From Marinobacter alexandrii (GTDB lineage: Bacteria; Bacteroidota; Bacteroidia; Cytophagales; Cyclobacteriaceae), in the NCBI GenBank assembly GCA_039984955.1, contig JBDWTN010000007.1, forward strand, positions 992,001 through 1,056,000: DNA of 64,000 nucleotides. The letters run 5' to 3'. This document shows, one piece after another, positions 9,774-19,587 of the stretch. The notes below the pieces were generated by a model. That model worked only from the letters and a program-made list of their open reading frames with translations, was not told the DNA's origin and ran no database searches. The first letter of the stretch is position 1. Every line of letters begins with the position of its first letter. The translations under genes and the position numbers were made by a program.

Positions 9774-10409
9774 CTAAGCTAAATATTTCAAAAATTTCTC
9801 TCTACTTATCTCCTCCGCTCCCAAGCTTACCAAATGTCCCGAATGAACCTGACAATCGAAAAGCTCGCCTCCTCTTTCCTTAAACTTTTGAATAAACTTG
9901 ATTAATGCCAGCTTCGAAGCATTACTCTCCAATGAAAACATGGATTCACCACAAAACACATTACCCAAATCCACGCCATACATTCCTCCGACAAGTTGGT
10001 CCTTTTTCCATACTTCAACTGATTTAGCATGGCCTAGCTCATGTAGTCGGATATAGGCCATTTGCATTTCATCCGTAATCCATGTCCCTTCCTGACCCTT
10101 TCGAGATATTTTTTTGCATTCTGCTATGACTCCTTCGAAATCCTGATCGAAGGTTACTTGGAATTTGTCATTGTTAAGCACTCTCTTCATTGATTTGGAA
10201 ATATGCAGGCGGCCCGGAAAAAGGACAAATCTTGGGTTGGGGCTCCACCATACAATGGGCTCCCCTTCACTAAACCATGGAAATATTCCCAACCGATAAG
10301 CAATCATCAGTCGCTCAGGCAACAGGTCACCTCCTACGGCCACAATACCATCTTCGGCACCTTCTACCGGAGGGAATATTAGATCGTCTGTGAGTCGATA
10401 GATTGGCAT
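9774..10409 (-). CDS. aat: leucyl/phenylalanyl-tRNA--protein transferase
   Basis: 211 aa, normal length. The enzyme adds Leu or Phe to N-terminal Arg or Lys of proteins, marking them for ClpAP through the N-end rule. Visible family blocks: [64 protein letters not shown] and [20 protein letters not shown]. It is the last of three tightly packed minus-strand genes (M42 peptidase, binding-protein-like, aat), which suggests a loose peptide and protein turnover theme for two of the three. Confidence 0.95.
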   Translation of the reverse strand: MPIYRLTDDLIFPPVEGAEDGIVAVGGDLLPERLMIAYRLGIFPWFSEGEPIVWWSPNPRFVLFPGRLHISKSMKRVLNNDKFQVTFDQDFEGVIAECKKISRKGQEGTWITDEMQMAYIRLHELGHAKSVEVWKKDQLVGGMYGVDLGNVFCGESMFSLESNASKLALIKFIQKFKERGGELFDCQVHSGHLVSLGAEEISREKFLKYLA

Positions 10410-10419
10410 GACATCAAAA

Positions 10420-11169
10420 CTAAGTCCACTCCTTCAACCTACTTCCATACCAGCTATACAATTCACCATCTACAAGTAGGCACTTAGTTTTTGGCCATTT
10501 ATTTTCAGCCAAGAAGATGTGTTCTTCCTTGAAAGGGAAAGGTTCAGAGCTAAACAAAATGTAGTCAGGATCTAAGGTTTCTATTTCTTCATCCGTAATT
10601 TCAGGATACCGACAATCCTGAATCAGGTTTTCATATCCAAGATGTTTGAGTAAGTGATCAATAAACGTATCTTTCCCTGCGGCCATCCATGGACTTTTCC
10701 AGATAAGGTAAATCACCTTTCCTGATTTTGTCCTTTTGACAACTTCCATGGCTTTTTCACAGTCTTCTACCGTTTCTTGAGTAATCTCTCTTTTATCACA
10801 AATGCTTCCAAGAGCAGTCATCATAGCAAAAGCATCTTCGAGCGTATAGATGTCACTCATCCAAACTGGAAAATCTTTTTCCAGCATTTCTATGCCTTCC
10901 CGGTAATTTTCTTCCTTATTACCGATAATTAAATCGGGTTTTAGATCTCTAATGGCATCAAATCTGAAGTTTTTAGTGCCTCCAATTATCGGTATATCTG
11001 CTAATTGCTCTTTTGGATGGATACAAAACTTAGTTCTTCCCACTACAGGAGCACCAATATCAATCAAGAACTCTGTTTGAGAAGGAACTAACGAAATGAT
11101 TCGCTTGGGAAGAGAAGAGAAAGTGACCTTCCGACCCATCTGATCGTAAACAGTCTGGAGGTCACTCAT
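10420..11169 (-). CDS. BtuF-like periplasmic-binding-fold protein lacking a signal peptide
   Basis: 249 aa with the helical-backbone receptor fold of cobalamin/iron-complex binding proteins: [20 protein letters not shown] near the start, [29 protein letters not shown] and [15 protein letters not shown]. BtuF-type proteins capture corrinoids for an ABC transporter, but this one begins directly with the fold and shows no signal peptide or lipobox, and no permease or ATPase is adjacent. Either a cytosolic version of the fold or an upstream start was missed; the 4-bp gap to the M42 gene leaves no room for a leader. Ligand unknown. Confidence 0.75.
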   Translation of the reverse strand: MSDLQTVYDQMGRKVTFSSLPKRIISLVPSQTEFLIDIGAPVVGRTKFCIHPKEQLADIPIIGGTKNFRFDAIRDLKPDLIIGNKEENYREGIEMLEKDFPVWMSDIYTLEDAFAMMTALGSICDKREITQETVEDCEKAMEVVKRTKSGKVIYLIWKSPWMAAGKDTFIDHLLKHLGYENLIQDCRYPEITDEEIETLDPDYILFSSEPFPFKEEHIFLAENKWPKTKCLLVDGELYSWYGSRLKEWT

Positions 11170-11173
11170 GAAT

Positions 11174-12241
11174 TTATTTGAAGTAAGTAAAATCCTGGCC
11201 GTCTTTGATTTGAACTACAGCCTCATAAATCAACTTGATCACGTTCTCTACATCATTCTTATGAACAGTTTCCACTGTGGTATGCATATACTTCAATGGA
11301 AGAGAAATTAGCGCTGAGGCTACTCCTATATCAGAATAGGCAAACGCATCTGTATCTGTTCCAGTAGTCCTAGAAGCTGCCATTCGTTGGTATGGAATTT
11401 TATTTTTCTCGGCTACATCGAGAATCATGTCGCGCAAATTATTTTGAACTGCAGGCCCATAGGTAACTGCAGGCCCATTCCCAGCAGTCATGTCTCCACT
11501 AGTAATCTTATCATACATGGGAGATTGCGTATCATGAGTCACATCCGTTACAATAGCCATATCTGGCTTTATCCTCCGTGAGATCATTTCAGCTCCTCTC
11601 AGTCCAATTTCTTCTTGAACAGAATTCACAACATATAATCCGAAAGGAAGCTTTACTTTGTTCTCTGAGATTCGTCTAGCTACCTCTGCGATCATGAACC
11701 CTCCTGCCCTGTTATCAAGCGCTCGTCCAACAAAATATTTATCGTTCATTTCAAAAAGCTCATCCTGGAAAGTAGCCACAGTTCCTACATGGATGCCCAT
11801 TTTTTCCACTTCTTCTTTCGATTCAGCTCCTACGTCAATACAAATATTCTTTAAAGTAGGATTATCTTCCTTGTCTTTTCTTACATGTATTGCTGGCCAG
11901 CCAAATACACCTTTTACTACTCCTTCTTTTGTATGAAGATTTACACGCATAGAGGGTGCAATCTGATGATCTGACCCTCCATTTCTCACCACGTAGATGT
12001 AGCCTTTGTCAGTGATGTAATTTACAAACCAACTGATCTCATCCGCATGAGCTTCGATTACCACCTTGTACTTAGCGTCCGGGTTTATCACACCATAAAC
12101 ACTGCCGTATGTATCCACTTCATAATCGTCTACGTAGGGCTTTAAGTAATCCAACCATATTTTCTGCCCCTCCATTTCAAAGCCAGTAGGCGCTGCATTA
12201 TTTAAGTATTTAAAAAGAAAGTCTCTGCTTTTCTTATCCAT
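11174..12241 (-). CDS. M42-family metallo-aminopeptidase
   Basis: 355 aa cytosolic aminopeptidase of the M42 (FrvX/PepA-like tetrahedral) family. The metal ligands expected for the family can be picked out: HADEI (first metal His and Asp), ALDNRAGG (bridging Asp), QEEIGLRGA (Glu base and ligand), VTDVTHD (Asp), and a C-terminal His in KYMHTTVE. It is first in a three-gene minus-strand operon with the binding-protein-like gene (4 bp) and aat. Endoglucanase annotations sometimes given to this family are historical. Substrate specificity is not readable. Confidence 0.9.
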   Translation of the reverse strand: MDKKSRDFLFKYLNNAAPTGFEMEGQKIWLDYLKPYVDDYEVDTYGSVYGVINPDAKYKVVIEAHADEISWFVNYITDKGYIYVVRNGGSDHQIAPSMRVNLHTKEGVVKGVFGWPAIHVRKDKEDNPTLKNICIDVGAESKEEVEKMGIHVGTVATFQDELFEMNDKYFVGRALDNRAGGFMIAEVARRISENKVKLPFGLYVVNSVQEEIGLRGAEMISRRIKPDMAIVTDVTHDTQSPMYDKITSGDMTAGNGPAVTYGPAVQNNLRDMILDVAEKNKIPYQRMAASRTTGTDTDAFAYSDIGVASALISLPLKYMHTTVETVHKNDVENVIKLIYEAVVQIKDGQDFTYFK

Positions 12242-12264
12242 AATTAAGTTTCAAGTCTATTGCT

Positions 12265-12381
12265 TCAGGCTTCAAGTTTTTTTAAGTAGCCAGAAAGCAT
12301 TTTTTGTTCTTCTATTACTAATTCTAATATAGTATCAACTCTTCGTTTTCCAACAAGGTTTAATCTTGCAAAGTTTCTCAT
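12265..12381 (-). pseudogene. possible remnant of a four-helix-bundle (S23-type) protein
   Basis: A 38-codon frame (MRNFARLNLVGKRRVDTI... ending MLSGYLKKLEA) lies between the SDR and M42 genes. Its last helix resembles the C-terminal helix of the S23/four-helix-bundle family, but the first three helices are absent. The flanks carry short related words (cttcaggcttcaag and cttgcagcttaaagctta), as often seen beside such genes. It could equally be a chance frame, so confidence is low. Confidence 0.27.
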
Positions 12382-12403
12382 TCTTGCAGCTTAAAGCTTA
12401 CTC

Positions 12404-13093
12404 CTAGATACTTTTCACTAATCCTCCATCAATGAGGAAATCTTGTCCTGTAATGTATTCTGATTTATCTGAAGCCAAAAATAAAGCTAGTTCTGCCACC
12501 TCATCAGGAGTTCCCTGTCGAAGCATTGGAATTTCATTGATTATTTCTTGGTCCGCTTTATAACTATTAATGAAACCTGGCAGGATATTGTTCATTCGAA
12601 CACCTGATGCTCCATATTTAGTTGCAAAAAGCTTTGTAAAAGCGCTCAATGCTGTTCGTGCAACTGAGGAAATAGGAAAGTTCAATGATGGCTCTTTTGC
12701 ACCAAAAGTGGAAATATTGATAATGGCTCCTCCCCCACTCATGCGAGAAGTAACTAGTCTAGACATCCTTACCACATTCATCAGTGCAAGATTGAATCCT
12801 TCCTGCCATTGGTCATCTGTCAATTCCAATAATTCACCTTTCGGTGGATGTCCCGTATTATTGACCACCACGTCTATCTGTCCGTAAGTTTCCAATGTCG
12901 CATCCACCAATCTAGTTAGATCTTCTACATTATCTGTCGATCCTTGTACCGCAATACCTCCCAATCGACTTGCCAGATCATGTATTTCTGAAGAACGCGA
13001 TAAAATAGCGAGTTGATAACCCTCATCTGCCAATTTCTCAGCACATGCCAGTCCCATCCCCTTACTTGCTGCTGTTATAATTGCTGTTTTCAT
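12404..13093 (-). CDS. SDR-family oxidoreductase with non-canonical active site
   Basis: 229 aa Rossmann protein of the short-chain dehydrogenase family. Visible: the nucleotide-binding TAASKGMGLACA near residue 7, NNTGHPPKG for the NNAG motif, the INISTFGA strand with the catalytic Ser position, and PGFINS. The usual YxxxK is absent: the site reads SSVARTALSAFTK, with Ser and Arg at the Tyr and Lys positions. A branch of SDR proteins with SNxxR at this place is common in Bacteroidota, so this is a family trait rather than recent decay. Catalysis is uncertain. It ends the acyl-CoA carboxylase transcript. Confidence 0.85.
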   Translation of the reverse strand: MKTAIITAASKGMGLACAEKLADEGYQLAILSRSSEIHDLASRLGGIAVQGSTDNVEDLTRLVDATLETYGQIDVVVNNTGHPPKGELLELTDDQWQEGFNLALMNVVRMSRLVTSRMSGGGAIINISTFGAKEPSLNFPISSVARTALSAFTKLFATKYGASGVRMNNILPGFINSYKADQEIINEIPMLRQGTPDEVAELALFLASDKSEYITGQDFLIDGGLVKSI

Positions 13094-13099
13094 TTCTTT

Positions 13100-13606
13100 C
13101 TACCAGTGAAATTTTCGGTCGTCTACTTTTAGATTTTCAGGCACAAAATAGTCTACCAATGTTGTCCGTTTTTGAGTTGTCTGCGCATGGTTAAATTGAA
13201 GAATCATCAAACTATCTGTCAGCTTCTTGATTCTAAATAATTTAAAATCTTCCTCAATATTCATCATTTCAGGAATTTGATCGCTATTGAGTTTAATGTA
13301 AAAACCTCCTTCTGCATCTTTCACGAAAGACCATTTTCCAATCATGGGCTCACCACAATCGTCCATTCTACCTTTTGAGCTTGTATTAAAATCACCGCTA
13401 AAAGTAAAAGACTGCCTGTGGGCTATAAAGCAATCACCCATATTCATGCGAGTACCATTGTTAAACCGTCTTGCTATTTTCCAGGTTTTGATAGAATCTC
13501 CACTAACCATAGCTTTCGCATTCTCCGGAAGATGAAACAGCCTCTCTGATTCATTTGAGCAACCAAGTAATACGAGATATATCAATCCTCCAAGAACTAC
13601 TCTCAT
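13100..13606 (-). CDS. small lipoprotein of unknown function
   Basis: 168 aa. I place the start at 13606 (MRVVLGGLIYLVLLGCSNE), 4 bp after the carboxylase stop, because this gives a clean lipoprotein signal with lipobox LLGC (Cys16); the longer frame starting inside the carboxylase gene has no signal. The mature part looks like a lipocalin-like beta protein of the kind that measures GDSIKTWKIARRF...GDCFIAHRQSFTFSGDF and GKWSFVKDAEGGFYIKL, common among Bacteroidota lipoproteins. Function unknown. Confidence 0.75.
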   Translation of the reverse strand: MRVVLGGLIYLVLLGCSNESERLFHLPENAKAMVSGDSIKTWKIARRFNNGTRMNMGDCFIAHRQSFTFSGDFNTSSKGRMDDCGEPMIGKWSFVKDAEGGFYIKLNSDQIPEMMNIEEDFKLFRIKKLTDSLMILQFNHAQTTQKRTTLVDYFVPENLKVDDRKFHW

Positions 13607-13610
13607 GTAC

Positions 13611-15194
13611 TTAAAGTGGAATATTACCGTGTTTCTTTCTAGGAAGCTTATCGGCCTTGTTCTCCAACATACTAAAAGCATGAATCAGTTTTGTTCGAGT
13701 TTCATGAGGCATAATGACCTCATCTACAAATCCTCTTGATGCAGCGATATATGGGTTAGCAAATTTCGCCGTGTATTCATTGATCTTTTCCTGATGCATA
13801 GCATTCGAATCCTCTGCATTTTGGATCTCCCTCTTGAAGATAATTTCTGAAGCTCCTTGCGCTCCCATCACCGCAATTTCTGCAGTAGGCCATGCATAAT
13901 TCATATCTGAGCCAATATGCTTGGAGTTCATTACATCATACGCCCCTCCATAAGCCTTTCGGGTAATTACTGAGATTCTTGGTACAGTCGCTTCACTGAA
14001 TGCATATAAAAGTTTTGCACCATTCGTTATGATTCCGTTCCACTCTTGGTCAGTACCAGGCAGAAATCCCGGAACATCTACCAATACCAATAGTGGCACA
14101 TTGAAGCTATCACAAAAACGAACAAACCTACCGGCTTTAGTGCTCGACTGAATGTCCAAAACACCTGCCATACTCATTGGCTGATTTGCTACTATCCCAA
14201 TACTTCTTCCAGCTAGTCTTGCAAAACCACAAATAATGTTTTCTGCAAAATCTTTGTGCACTTCCAAAAAGCTATCTGAATCAATGACCCCATTAATTAC
14301 CTCATGCATGTCATAGGGTTGATTGGGATTATCTGGAAGGATATCATCCAATTTATCTCGAGTCTCGTCACCAATTTCATAAGCTAATTTTGGTGGCTCC
14401 TCTTCACAATTTGAAGGGATATAACTCATCAATTGCTTGATCTGTCGTATACACTCCGCTTCATTCATGCAAGCAAAATGGGTAACACCACTCTTGGATG
14501 CATGCGTTTGCGCTCCGCCCAACTCTTCGCTTGTCACCTCCTCTTGAGTGACCGTTTTCACTACGTTTGGTCCCGTAACGAACATATAGCTACTTTGCTC
14601 CACCATGAAAATGAAGTCTGTTATAGCAGGAGAATACACAGCTCCACCAGCACATGGTCCTAAGATTGCAGAGATTTGAGGCACAACACCTGATGCTAAA
14701 GTGTTTTTATAAAAAATATCTGCATATCCTCCAAGCGACACTACTCCTTCTTGAATACGTGCACCTCCGGAATCGTTCAATCCGATAACAGGCGCACCAT
14801 TCTTCATGGCCATATCCATGATCTTTACGATCTTTTCTGCGAAAGTTTCAGACAATGAACCACCAAATACTGTGAAGTCTTGACTGAACACGTAGGTCAG
14901 TCTTCCGTCTATCGTACCATAACCAGTAACAACACCATCCCCAAGTATTTTTTGTTTTTCCATCCCAAAATCTGTCGCTCTGTGAGTGACAAATTTGCCT
15001 ATTTCTTCAAAAGATCCTTCATCTAAAAGAAGGTCTATTCGCTCTCTGGCTGTTAATTTGCCTTTTTCGTGTTGCTTGGCAATTCGGTCTTCACCACCTC
15101 CTTTCAAAGCTTCTTCATTCTTCGATTCTAACAAAGAATTCTTTTCAGCTTTGGTTTGAATATTCGTTGCAGTTTTTGGTTTTTCGTTGCTCAT
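13611..15194 (-). CDS. acyl-CoA carboxylase beta (carboxyltransferase) subunit
   Basis: 527 aa, the normal length of propionyl-/methylcrotonyl-type carboxyltransferase subunits. It moves carboxyl from carboxybiotin to an acyl-CoA, forming methylmalonyl-CoA if propionyl-CoA is the substrate. Two crotonase-fold halves are visible: the N half has [12 protein letters not shown] and [12 protein letters not shown] (oxyanion); the C half has [26 protein letters not shown] and [16 protein letters not shown] charged lead ([21 protein letters not shown]-like) is typical. No biotin carboxylase or BCCP gene is adjacent, so its partners are encoded elsewhere. PCC is the likeliest identity. Confidence 0.92.
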   Translation of the reverse strand: MSNEKPKTATNIQTKAEKNSLLESKNEEALKGGGEDRIAKQHEKGKLTARERIDLLLDEGSFEEIGKFVTHRATDFGMEKQKILGDGVVTGYGTIDGRLTYVFSQDFTVFGGSLSETFAEKIVKIMDMAMKNGAPVIGLNDSGGARIQEGVVSLGGYADIFYKNTLASGVVPQISAILGPCAGGAVYSPAITDFIFMVEQSSYMFVTGPNVVKTVTQEEVTSEELGGAQTHASKSGVTHFACMNEAECIRQIKQLMSYIPSNCEEEPPKLAYEIGDETRDKLDDILPDNPNQPYDMHEVINGVIDSDSFLEVHKDFAENIICGFARLAGRSIGIVANQPMSMAGVLDIQSSTKAGRFVRFCDSFNVPLLVLVDVPGFLPGTDQEWNGIITNGAKLLYAFSEATVPRISVITRKAYGGAYDVMNSKHIGSDMNYAWPTAEIAVMGAQGASEIIFKREIQNAEDSNAMHQEKINEYTAKFANPYIAASRGFVDEVIMPHETRTKLIHAFSMLENKADKLPRKKHGNIPL

Positions 15195-15353
15195 ATCTTT
15201 TGGAAAGTCCCAAAGATAAAATACAATATTTATCGGAGTAAATAGAAAGTATTTATCCTTTATTTATCTCCCAAAATATTCAGGTAAATTGCGCCCCTTG
15301 AATTGAGCATGATGAAATTCCATGCTTTCGCTTTTAATAAAACACAAATACAC

Positions 15354-16301
15354 ATGAAAGTAGCAATCATTGATATGGGTACCAATACCTTTCATCTGCT
15401 TTTGGCAGAAGTCAATGAAGACTCGCATGAAATCATTCATCGGGAACGCAAAGCTGTCAAAGTGGGTGAGAAAGGAATAAATAACGGGAAAATTACTCCT
15501 GAAGCCTGGGACAGAGCTTTAAAAGCTTTGGGTGAATTCAAACACACTATTGAGGACGCGGGTATTACACAAATTTACGCTACAGCTACAAGTGCCATAC
15601 GCAGCGCGGCAAATGGTGAGGCCCTGACAATTGAAATTGAAAAACAAACAGGCATAAAAACCCAAATTATTTCTGGAACTAGAGAGGCTGAATTGATCCT
15701 TCATGGTGTGAAATGTGCACTCGATTTAGGGGACAAGAAGCACTTGATCATGGACATTGGCGGTGGTAGCATAGAATTCATAATCGCAGATCAAAAAGAA
15801 ACCTATTGGCTTAAGAGTTTTGAAATTGGTGGTCAACGCTTAGTTGAAATGTTTCATAAAAGTGATCCCATCAAAATGGAAGAAATGATGGAACTCGCCA
15901 ACTATTTCGAAAAAGAATTGAAAGAACTACATGACGCCATGAATACCTTCAATCCTCAGATTTTGGTTGGCTGTTCTGGCACTTTCGATACGCTAAGTGA
16001 TATTTTCTGTGAAGGTATGGGAATGACTAAAGATGAAGACGCTACTGAACATCCTCTTCCAACCAAGGGCTTTGAAATTATTTTTAAAGAGCTTATCACC
16101 AAAGATCGCGAAACACGATTAACCATTCCTGGTATGATTGAAATGCGGGTGGATATGATCGTTGTTGCTTGTATTCTTGTAGACTACTTGCTCCATTCAT
16201 TTAATTTGAAAAGCATACGAATTTCAGCGTACGCTCTCAAGGAAGGAGTGCTTATGCATACACTGGATAAATTGAGAGAAACAAGCAATACCTCCAATTA
16301 G
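15354..16301 (+). CDS. Ppx/GppA-family phosphatase
   Basis: 315 aa from the ATG at 15354 (MKVAIIDMGTNTFHLLL); an in-frame TTG at 15303 would add 17 atypical residues. The ASKHA-fold exopolyphosphatase / pppGpp phosphohydrolase family is shown by DMGTNTFHLL (first phosphate loop), ATATSAIRSA, SGTREAELI and DIGGGSIEFI (second phosphate loop), with GGQRLVE after it. It lacks the C-terminal HD domain of long Ppx proteins, so it is the short form. Polyphosphate versus (p)ppGpp specificity is not readable. It is divergent from the carboxylase operon. Confidence 0.9.
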   Translation: MKVAIIDMGTNTFHLLLAEVNEDSHEIIHRERKAVKVGEKGINNGKITPEAWDRALKALGEFKHTIEDAGITQIYATATSAIRSAANGEALTIEIEKQTGIKTQIISGTREAELILHGVKCALDLGDKKHLIMDIGGGSIEFIIADQKETYWLKSFEIGGQRLVEMFHKSDPIKMEEMMELANYFEKELKELHDAMNTFNPQILVGCSGTFDTLSDIFCEGMGMTKDEDATEHPLPTKGFEIIFKELITKDRETRLTIPGMIEMRVDMIVVACILVDYLLHSFNLKSIRISAYALKEGVLMHTLDKLRETSNTSN

Positions 16302-16356
16302 GTATTGCTAAACGCCTACATCTTTTTAACTTTTGCTCCCTAAACCTACCCAAACC

Positions 16357-18042
16357 ATGAAATACTTGATTGGAATAGTCCTTCTATCTCTTAGTCTGTT
16401 ATCTTATTCGCAGGATTCTGATTTTAACAGCCTCATTTATGAAGTCAAAAACAACTTATTGGAAGTGAAAACTGGAGGTGAAACCTATACGCAAGAATTA
16501 GAATTATTGAACTACTCCGTTCTTAAATATACGCTGATCGAGGTGAATGAAAAGGGGGATAGAAAAGAAGAAAGCTTTGAATTTAATGTTGCCGACTTAG
16601 ATCCGTACGTGGTGAGAGAAGAAACCAAGAAAGACATTATTTATCTCAGCATGACGGTAGGTAATGGGCAAAAATTCATAAAAAAATATGAAGATGGAGA
16701 AGTAAAAGGATATGAAGAATCCATATCAATGGTTACTAAAGATATTGACAATGCAAGAATCTTAAAAGATCTTATCAAAAAGGCAATCCCCTTAGCAAAG
16801 GCTATTATGAGTAAAAAACTATCGGTCAATACTTATGATGAAATGGCTAATTGGCTCACAAAAAACATAGTCAATGCAGAAAGCAGTGGAAAGACGTATA
16901 ACCAAACATTATATAAACAAGAAGACTTTCCGGCCAATTTCCGATTTGTCCAAACTGTGGTTACATCAAAATCATCTCAGGAAAAACAATACATTTTCAA
17001 TCTTTCAGATATTAATATCAATAGTTTAAAGTTCAACATATCTGGCTCAAGTTTTTCGCTTGATTTTAAAACTAATCGTAAGCAAAAAGTCATTAAAGTT
17101 TTAGAAGATAGTGCCCCAAAGGGCTTTGAAGATGAAATTGAAATCTTTACCAACAATGTAGAAGAGGCCAGAGATCTGAAGAATATCTTAACTAAGGCTG
17201 TCCCTTTGTCTGATGAAATGGTAAAATCTTCAATCCCAAGGTTCGAATCGATGAATACTGCACTTGAATATCTTGGCAAGCATGTACAAAACATCGATTA
17301 TGGAGATGAATCGCTGGAACAGTTAATAGAAGGTGATTGCTTGATGGAGTTAACTCTAATAGACGCAGATGCCAAATCAACAAAAAAAATAGTTTCAACA
17401 TTTAATCTCATTGATATCAACAAGGATCTAATAGATTATGATGTCTCTTCTGATAAAATGTTTGTTGAATTTTCAACAAAAGAATCTCTGGACCTGATGA
17501 AAAGGTTTGAAAATGATGAGTTTGACGGGTATGGTGATGATCTAAAGATCTACGTTGAAAACGTGGAGATTGCTCGAAGAATTAAAGCCTCTCTGGAGGG
17601 TCTAATCAAAATATGTGAACGTGACTATGTTGATCCTTTCGCTGATATGAATATATCTCAGAAGATTAACTGGCTTACCATGAACCTCGGAGAGGCCAGA
17701 ATTGGGGATAAGACAGTCAATCAAACTTTCGAAAGACTGGATGAATCTGATACTGAGAAAATTAAGCTCATAAAGCTTGAGGTGAATACTAAAGGGAGTA
17801 CGGAAGAAATCTTTGAATTCAATTTTGCGGATATCAATCTTAAAAGTATTCAGTATAAAATTGGCAGTAAAACATTATCCATTTCGTTTGAAACCAAATT
17901 CAAGGAAGATATCATCAAATATTATAAGAACGGTGAAATCGAGAACTATCAAGATGGGTTCGAGCTTAGCATGACAGATATTGAGACAGCTAGGAATGTC
18001 ATTTTGGTTTTCAATCATATCATAGCCGAGCTTAATGAGTAA
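16357..18042 (+). CDS. secreted protein made of four tandem ~125-residue repeats
   Basis: 561 aa from the ATG at 16357, which gives a clean signal peptide (MKYLIGIVLLSLSLLSYSQ); an upstream TTG is rejected. The mature protein is four divergent copies of one unit at about residues 23-148, 161-285, 299-419 and 430-558. Each has a W/YL helix and a TYNQTL-type strand, a hallmark FNxxDIN segment (FEFNVADLD, YIFNLSDIN, STFNLIDIN, FEFNFADIN), and an AR.LK..L.. helix at its end. I know no named function. A similar single unit appears in the gene at 54588-55448. Nine bases separate it from the following dehydrogenase gene. Confidence 0.8.
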   Translation: MKYLIGIVLLSLSLLSYSQDSDFNSLIYEVKNNLLEVKTGGETYTQELELLNYSVLKYTLIEVNEKGDRKEESFEFNVADLDPYVVREETKKDIIYLSMTVGNGQKFIKKYEDGEVKGYEESISMVTKDIDNARILKDLIKKAIPLAKAIMSKKLSVNTYDEMANWLTKNIVNAESSGKTYNQTLYKQEDFPANFRFVQTVVTSKSSQEKQYIFNLSDININSLKFNISGSSFSLDFKTNRKQKVIKVLEDSAPKGFEDEIEIFTNNVEEARDLKNILTKAVPLSDEMVKSSIPRFESMNTALEYLGKHVQNIDYGDESLEQLIEGDCLMELTLIDADAKSTKKIVSTFNLIDINKDLIDYDVSSDKMFVEFSTKESLDLMKRFENDEFDGYGDDLKIYVENVEIARRIKASLEGLIKICERDYVDPFADMNISQKINWLTMNLGEARIGDKTVNQTFERLDESDTEKIKLIKLEVNTKGSTEEIFEFNFADINLKSIQYKIGSKTLSISFETKFKEDIIKYYKNGEIENYQDGFELSMTDIETARNVILVFNHIIAELNE

Positions 18043-18051
18043 TTTCGTCGA

Positions 18052-19128
18052 ATGATTTTTTCAGCAGAAGAACTAAAACGCTTTGCGACACAGGTATTTG
18101 TGAAAATCGGATGTCCGCAAGAGGAAGCCAATCAAGCAGCAGATGTCCTTATAAACGCAGATTTAAGAGGTGTTGATTCTCATGGGATGGCGAGACTATC
18201 AGGTTACATAAGGCTACATGAAAAAAATCGTCTAAATGCTACACCAAAAATCAAAACTGTACATGAAACACCCTCTACAGCGGTAGTTGATGGTGATTTA
18301 GGCTTAGGGCTAGTAGTAGGTCCTCATTCCATGAGACTCGCTATTGAAAAAGCTAAAAATGTAGGTTCCGGTTGGGTCGCAGTTAAAAACTCTAATCATT
18401 ATGGTATAGCAGGTTATCATTCTATGATGGCTCTAGATGAAGACTGCATTGGCATCTCTCTCACAAATGCAAGCCCTTTGGTTTCTCCTACTTTTTCAAA
18501 AGAGCGATTGCTAGGAACAAACCCAATTTCCATTGCTATACCTACGAAAAATCAACCCCCATTCGTACTTGATATGGCTACAACAACTGCTGCAAACGGT
18601 AAATTGGAAGTTCTTCAACGAAAAGGACTGGATGCTCCAGAAGGGTGGTTACAAGATAAACAAGGTCACATTACCACAGATGCCAAAGGGCTTGTAAATG
18701 GAGGTTCTATGCGCCCTTTAGGTGGAGATCGAGAACATGGATCGCATAAAGGATATGCTTTAGGAGCAGTGGTAGATATACTTTCCGCTGTACTTTCAGG
18801 TGCTAATTATGGGCCTTGGGTTCCTCCATTTGTCGCATTTATTGATCCTGCACCTAATCCTGTGGGTGAAGGATTGGGACATTTTTTTGGAGCAATGAGA
18901 ATTGATGCCTTTAGAGATGGGGAAGAGTTTAAATCCCATATGGATAATTGGATTGAACGATTCAGAGAATCTGAAACGGTTAATCCTGATGACAAGGTCT
19001 TGATACCTGGTGACCCGGAACGTGAAATGGCTCAAGAACGCCTGAAGAATGGGATTGACTTGTTAGATCCTGTGGTAAAAGATCTGAGAGAACTCGGTGA
19101 AAAATTGGATGTAACTTTAGGAAGCTAG
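18052..19128 (+). CDS. Ldh/YlbC-type malate/lactate dehydrogenase family protein
   Basis: 358 aa NAD(P)-dependent 2-oxoacid/2-hydroxyacid oxidoreductase of the type-2 malate/L-lactate dehydrogenase family (not the Rossmann LDH family). Signatures: ADLRGVDSHGMARL with catalytic His44, NSNHYGIAGYH, LLGTNPISIAIP, DMATTTAANGKLE and DREHGSHKGYALG. Possible substrates include ureidoglycolate, 2,3-diketogulonate, sulfolactate or malate, and none is indicated by neighbours. It starts 9 bp after the repeat protein, so the two are probably co-transcribed. Confidence 0.9.
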   Translation: MIFSAEELKRFATQVFVKIGCPQEEANQAADVLINADLRGVDSHGMARLSGYIRLHEKNRLNATPKIKTVHETPSTAVVDGDLGLGLVVGPHSMRLAIEKAKNVGSGWVAVKNSNHYGIAGYHSMMALDEDCIGISLTNASPLVSPTFSKERLLGTNPISIAIPTKNQPPFVLDMATTTAANGKLEVLQRKGLDAPEGWLQDKQGHITTDAKGLVNGGSMRPLGGDREHGSHKGYALGAVVDILSAVLSGANYGPWVPPFVAFIDPAPNPVGEGLGHFFGAMRIDAFRDGEEFKSHMDNWIERFRESETVNPDDKVLIPGDPEREMAQERLKNGIDLLDPVVKDLRELGEKLDVTLGS

Positions 19129-19161
19129 ATAATTGGAGGTTAGACCTTAGATGATACAACT

Positions 19162-19587
19162 ATGGCAGAACTAAAAACACAACCTACACTCCTAAATGTT
19201 GATGAATTTATAGATTCCGTCGAACCTGAATGGAAACGTGATGACGCACGTAAAGTCTTAGAACTCACTAAGAAAATCACAGGAAAGCTACCAACGATGT
19301 GGGGAAATTCTATTATCGGATTTGGAAGGTATCACTACAAGTATAAAAGTGGCAGGGAAGGAGATTGGTTTTTGGCAGGGTTTTCGCCAAGAAAGCAGAG
19401 TATGACCATTTACATTACCGGCGGATTTGAAGGGCAGGAAGATTTACTTGAAAAACTTGGTAAGCACAAAAAAAGTGTTGGATGCCTATATGTGAAAAAA
19501 CTTACCGATATAGACATGAAGGTTCTTGAACAAATGATCTTAAAATCTATAGCAAAGCTAAAAAAGAGGTATGAAGAGTATAATTAG
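19162..19587 (+). CDS. DUF1801 domain protein
   Basis: 141 aa, single DUF1801 (YdhG-like) domain: VDEFIDSVEPEWKRDDARKV, PTMWGNSIIGFGRYHYKY, WFLAGFSPRKQSMTIYI and the C-terminal GCLYVKKLTDIDMKVLEQMI are typical. A cytosolic alpha/beta protein of unknown biochemical role. It overlaps the start of the next secreted protein by 17 bp, implying coupled expression. Confidence 0.85.
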   Translation: MAELKTQPTLLNVDEFIDSVEPEWKRDDARKVLELTKKITGKLPTMWGNSIIGFGRYHYKYKSGREGDWFLAGFSPRKQSMTIYITGGFEGQEDLLEKLGKHKKSVGCLYVKKLTDIDMKVLEQMILKSIAKLKKRYEEYN

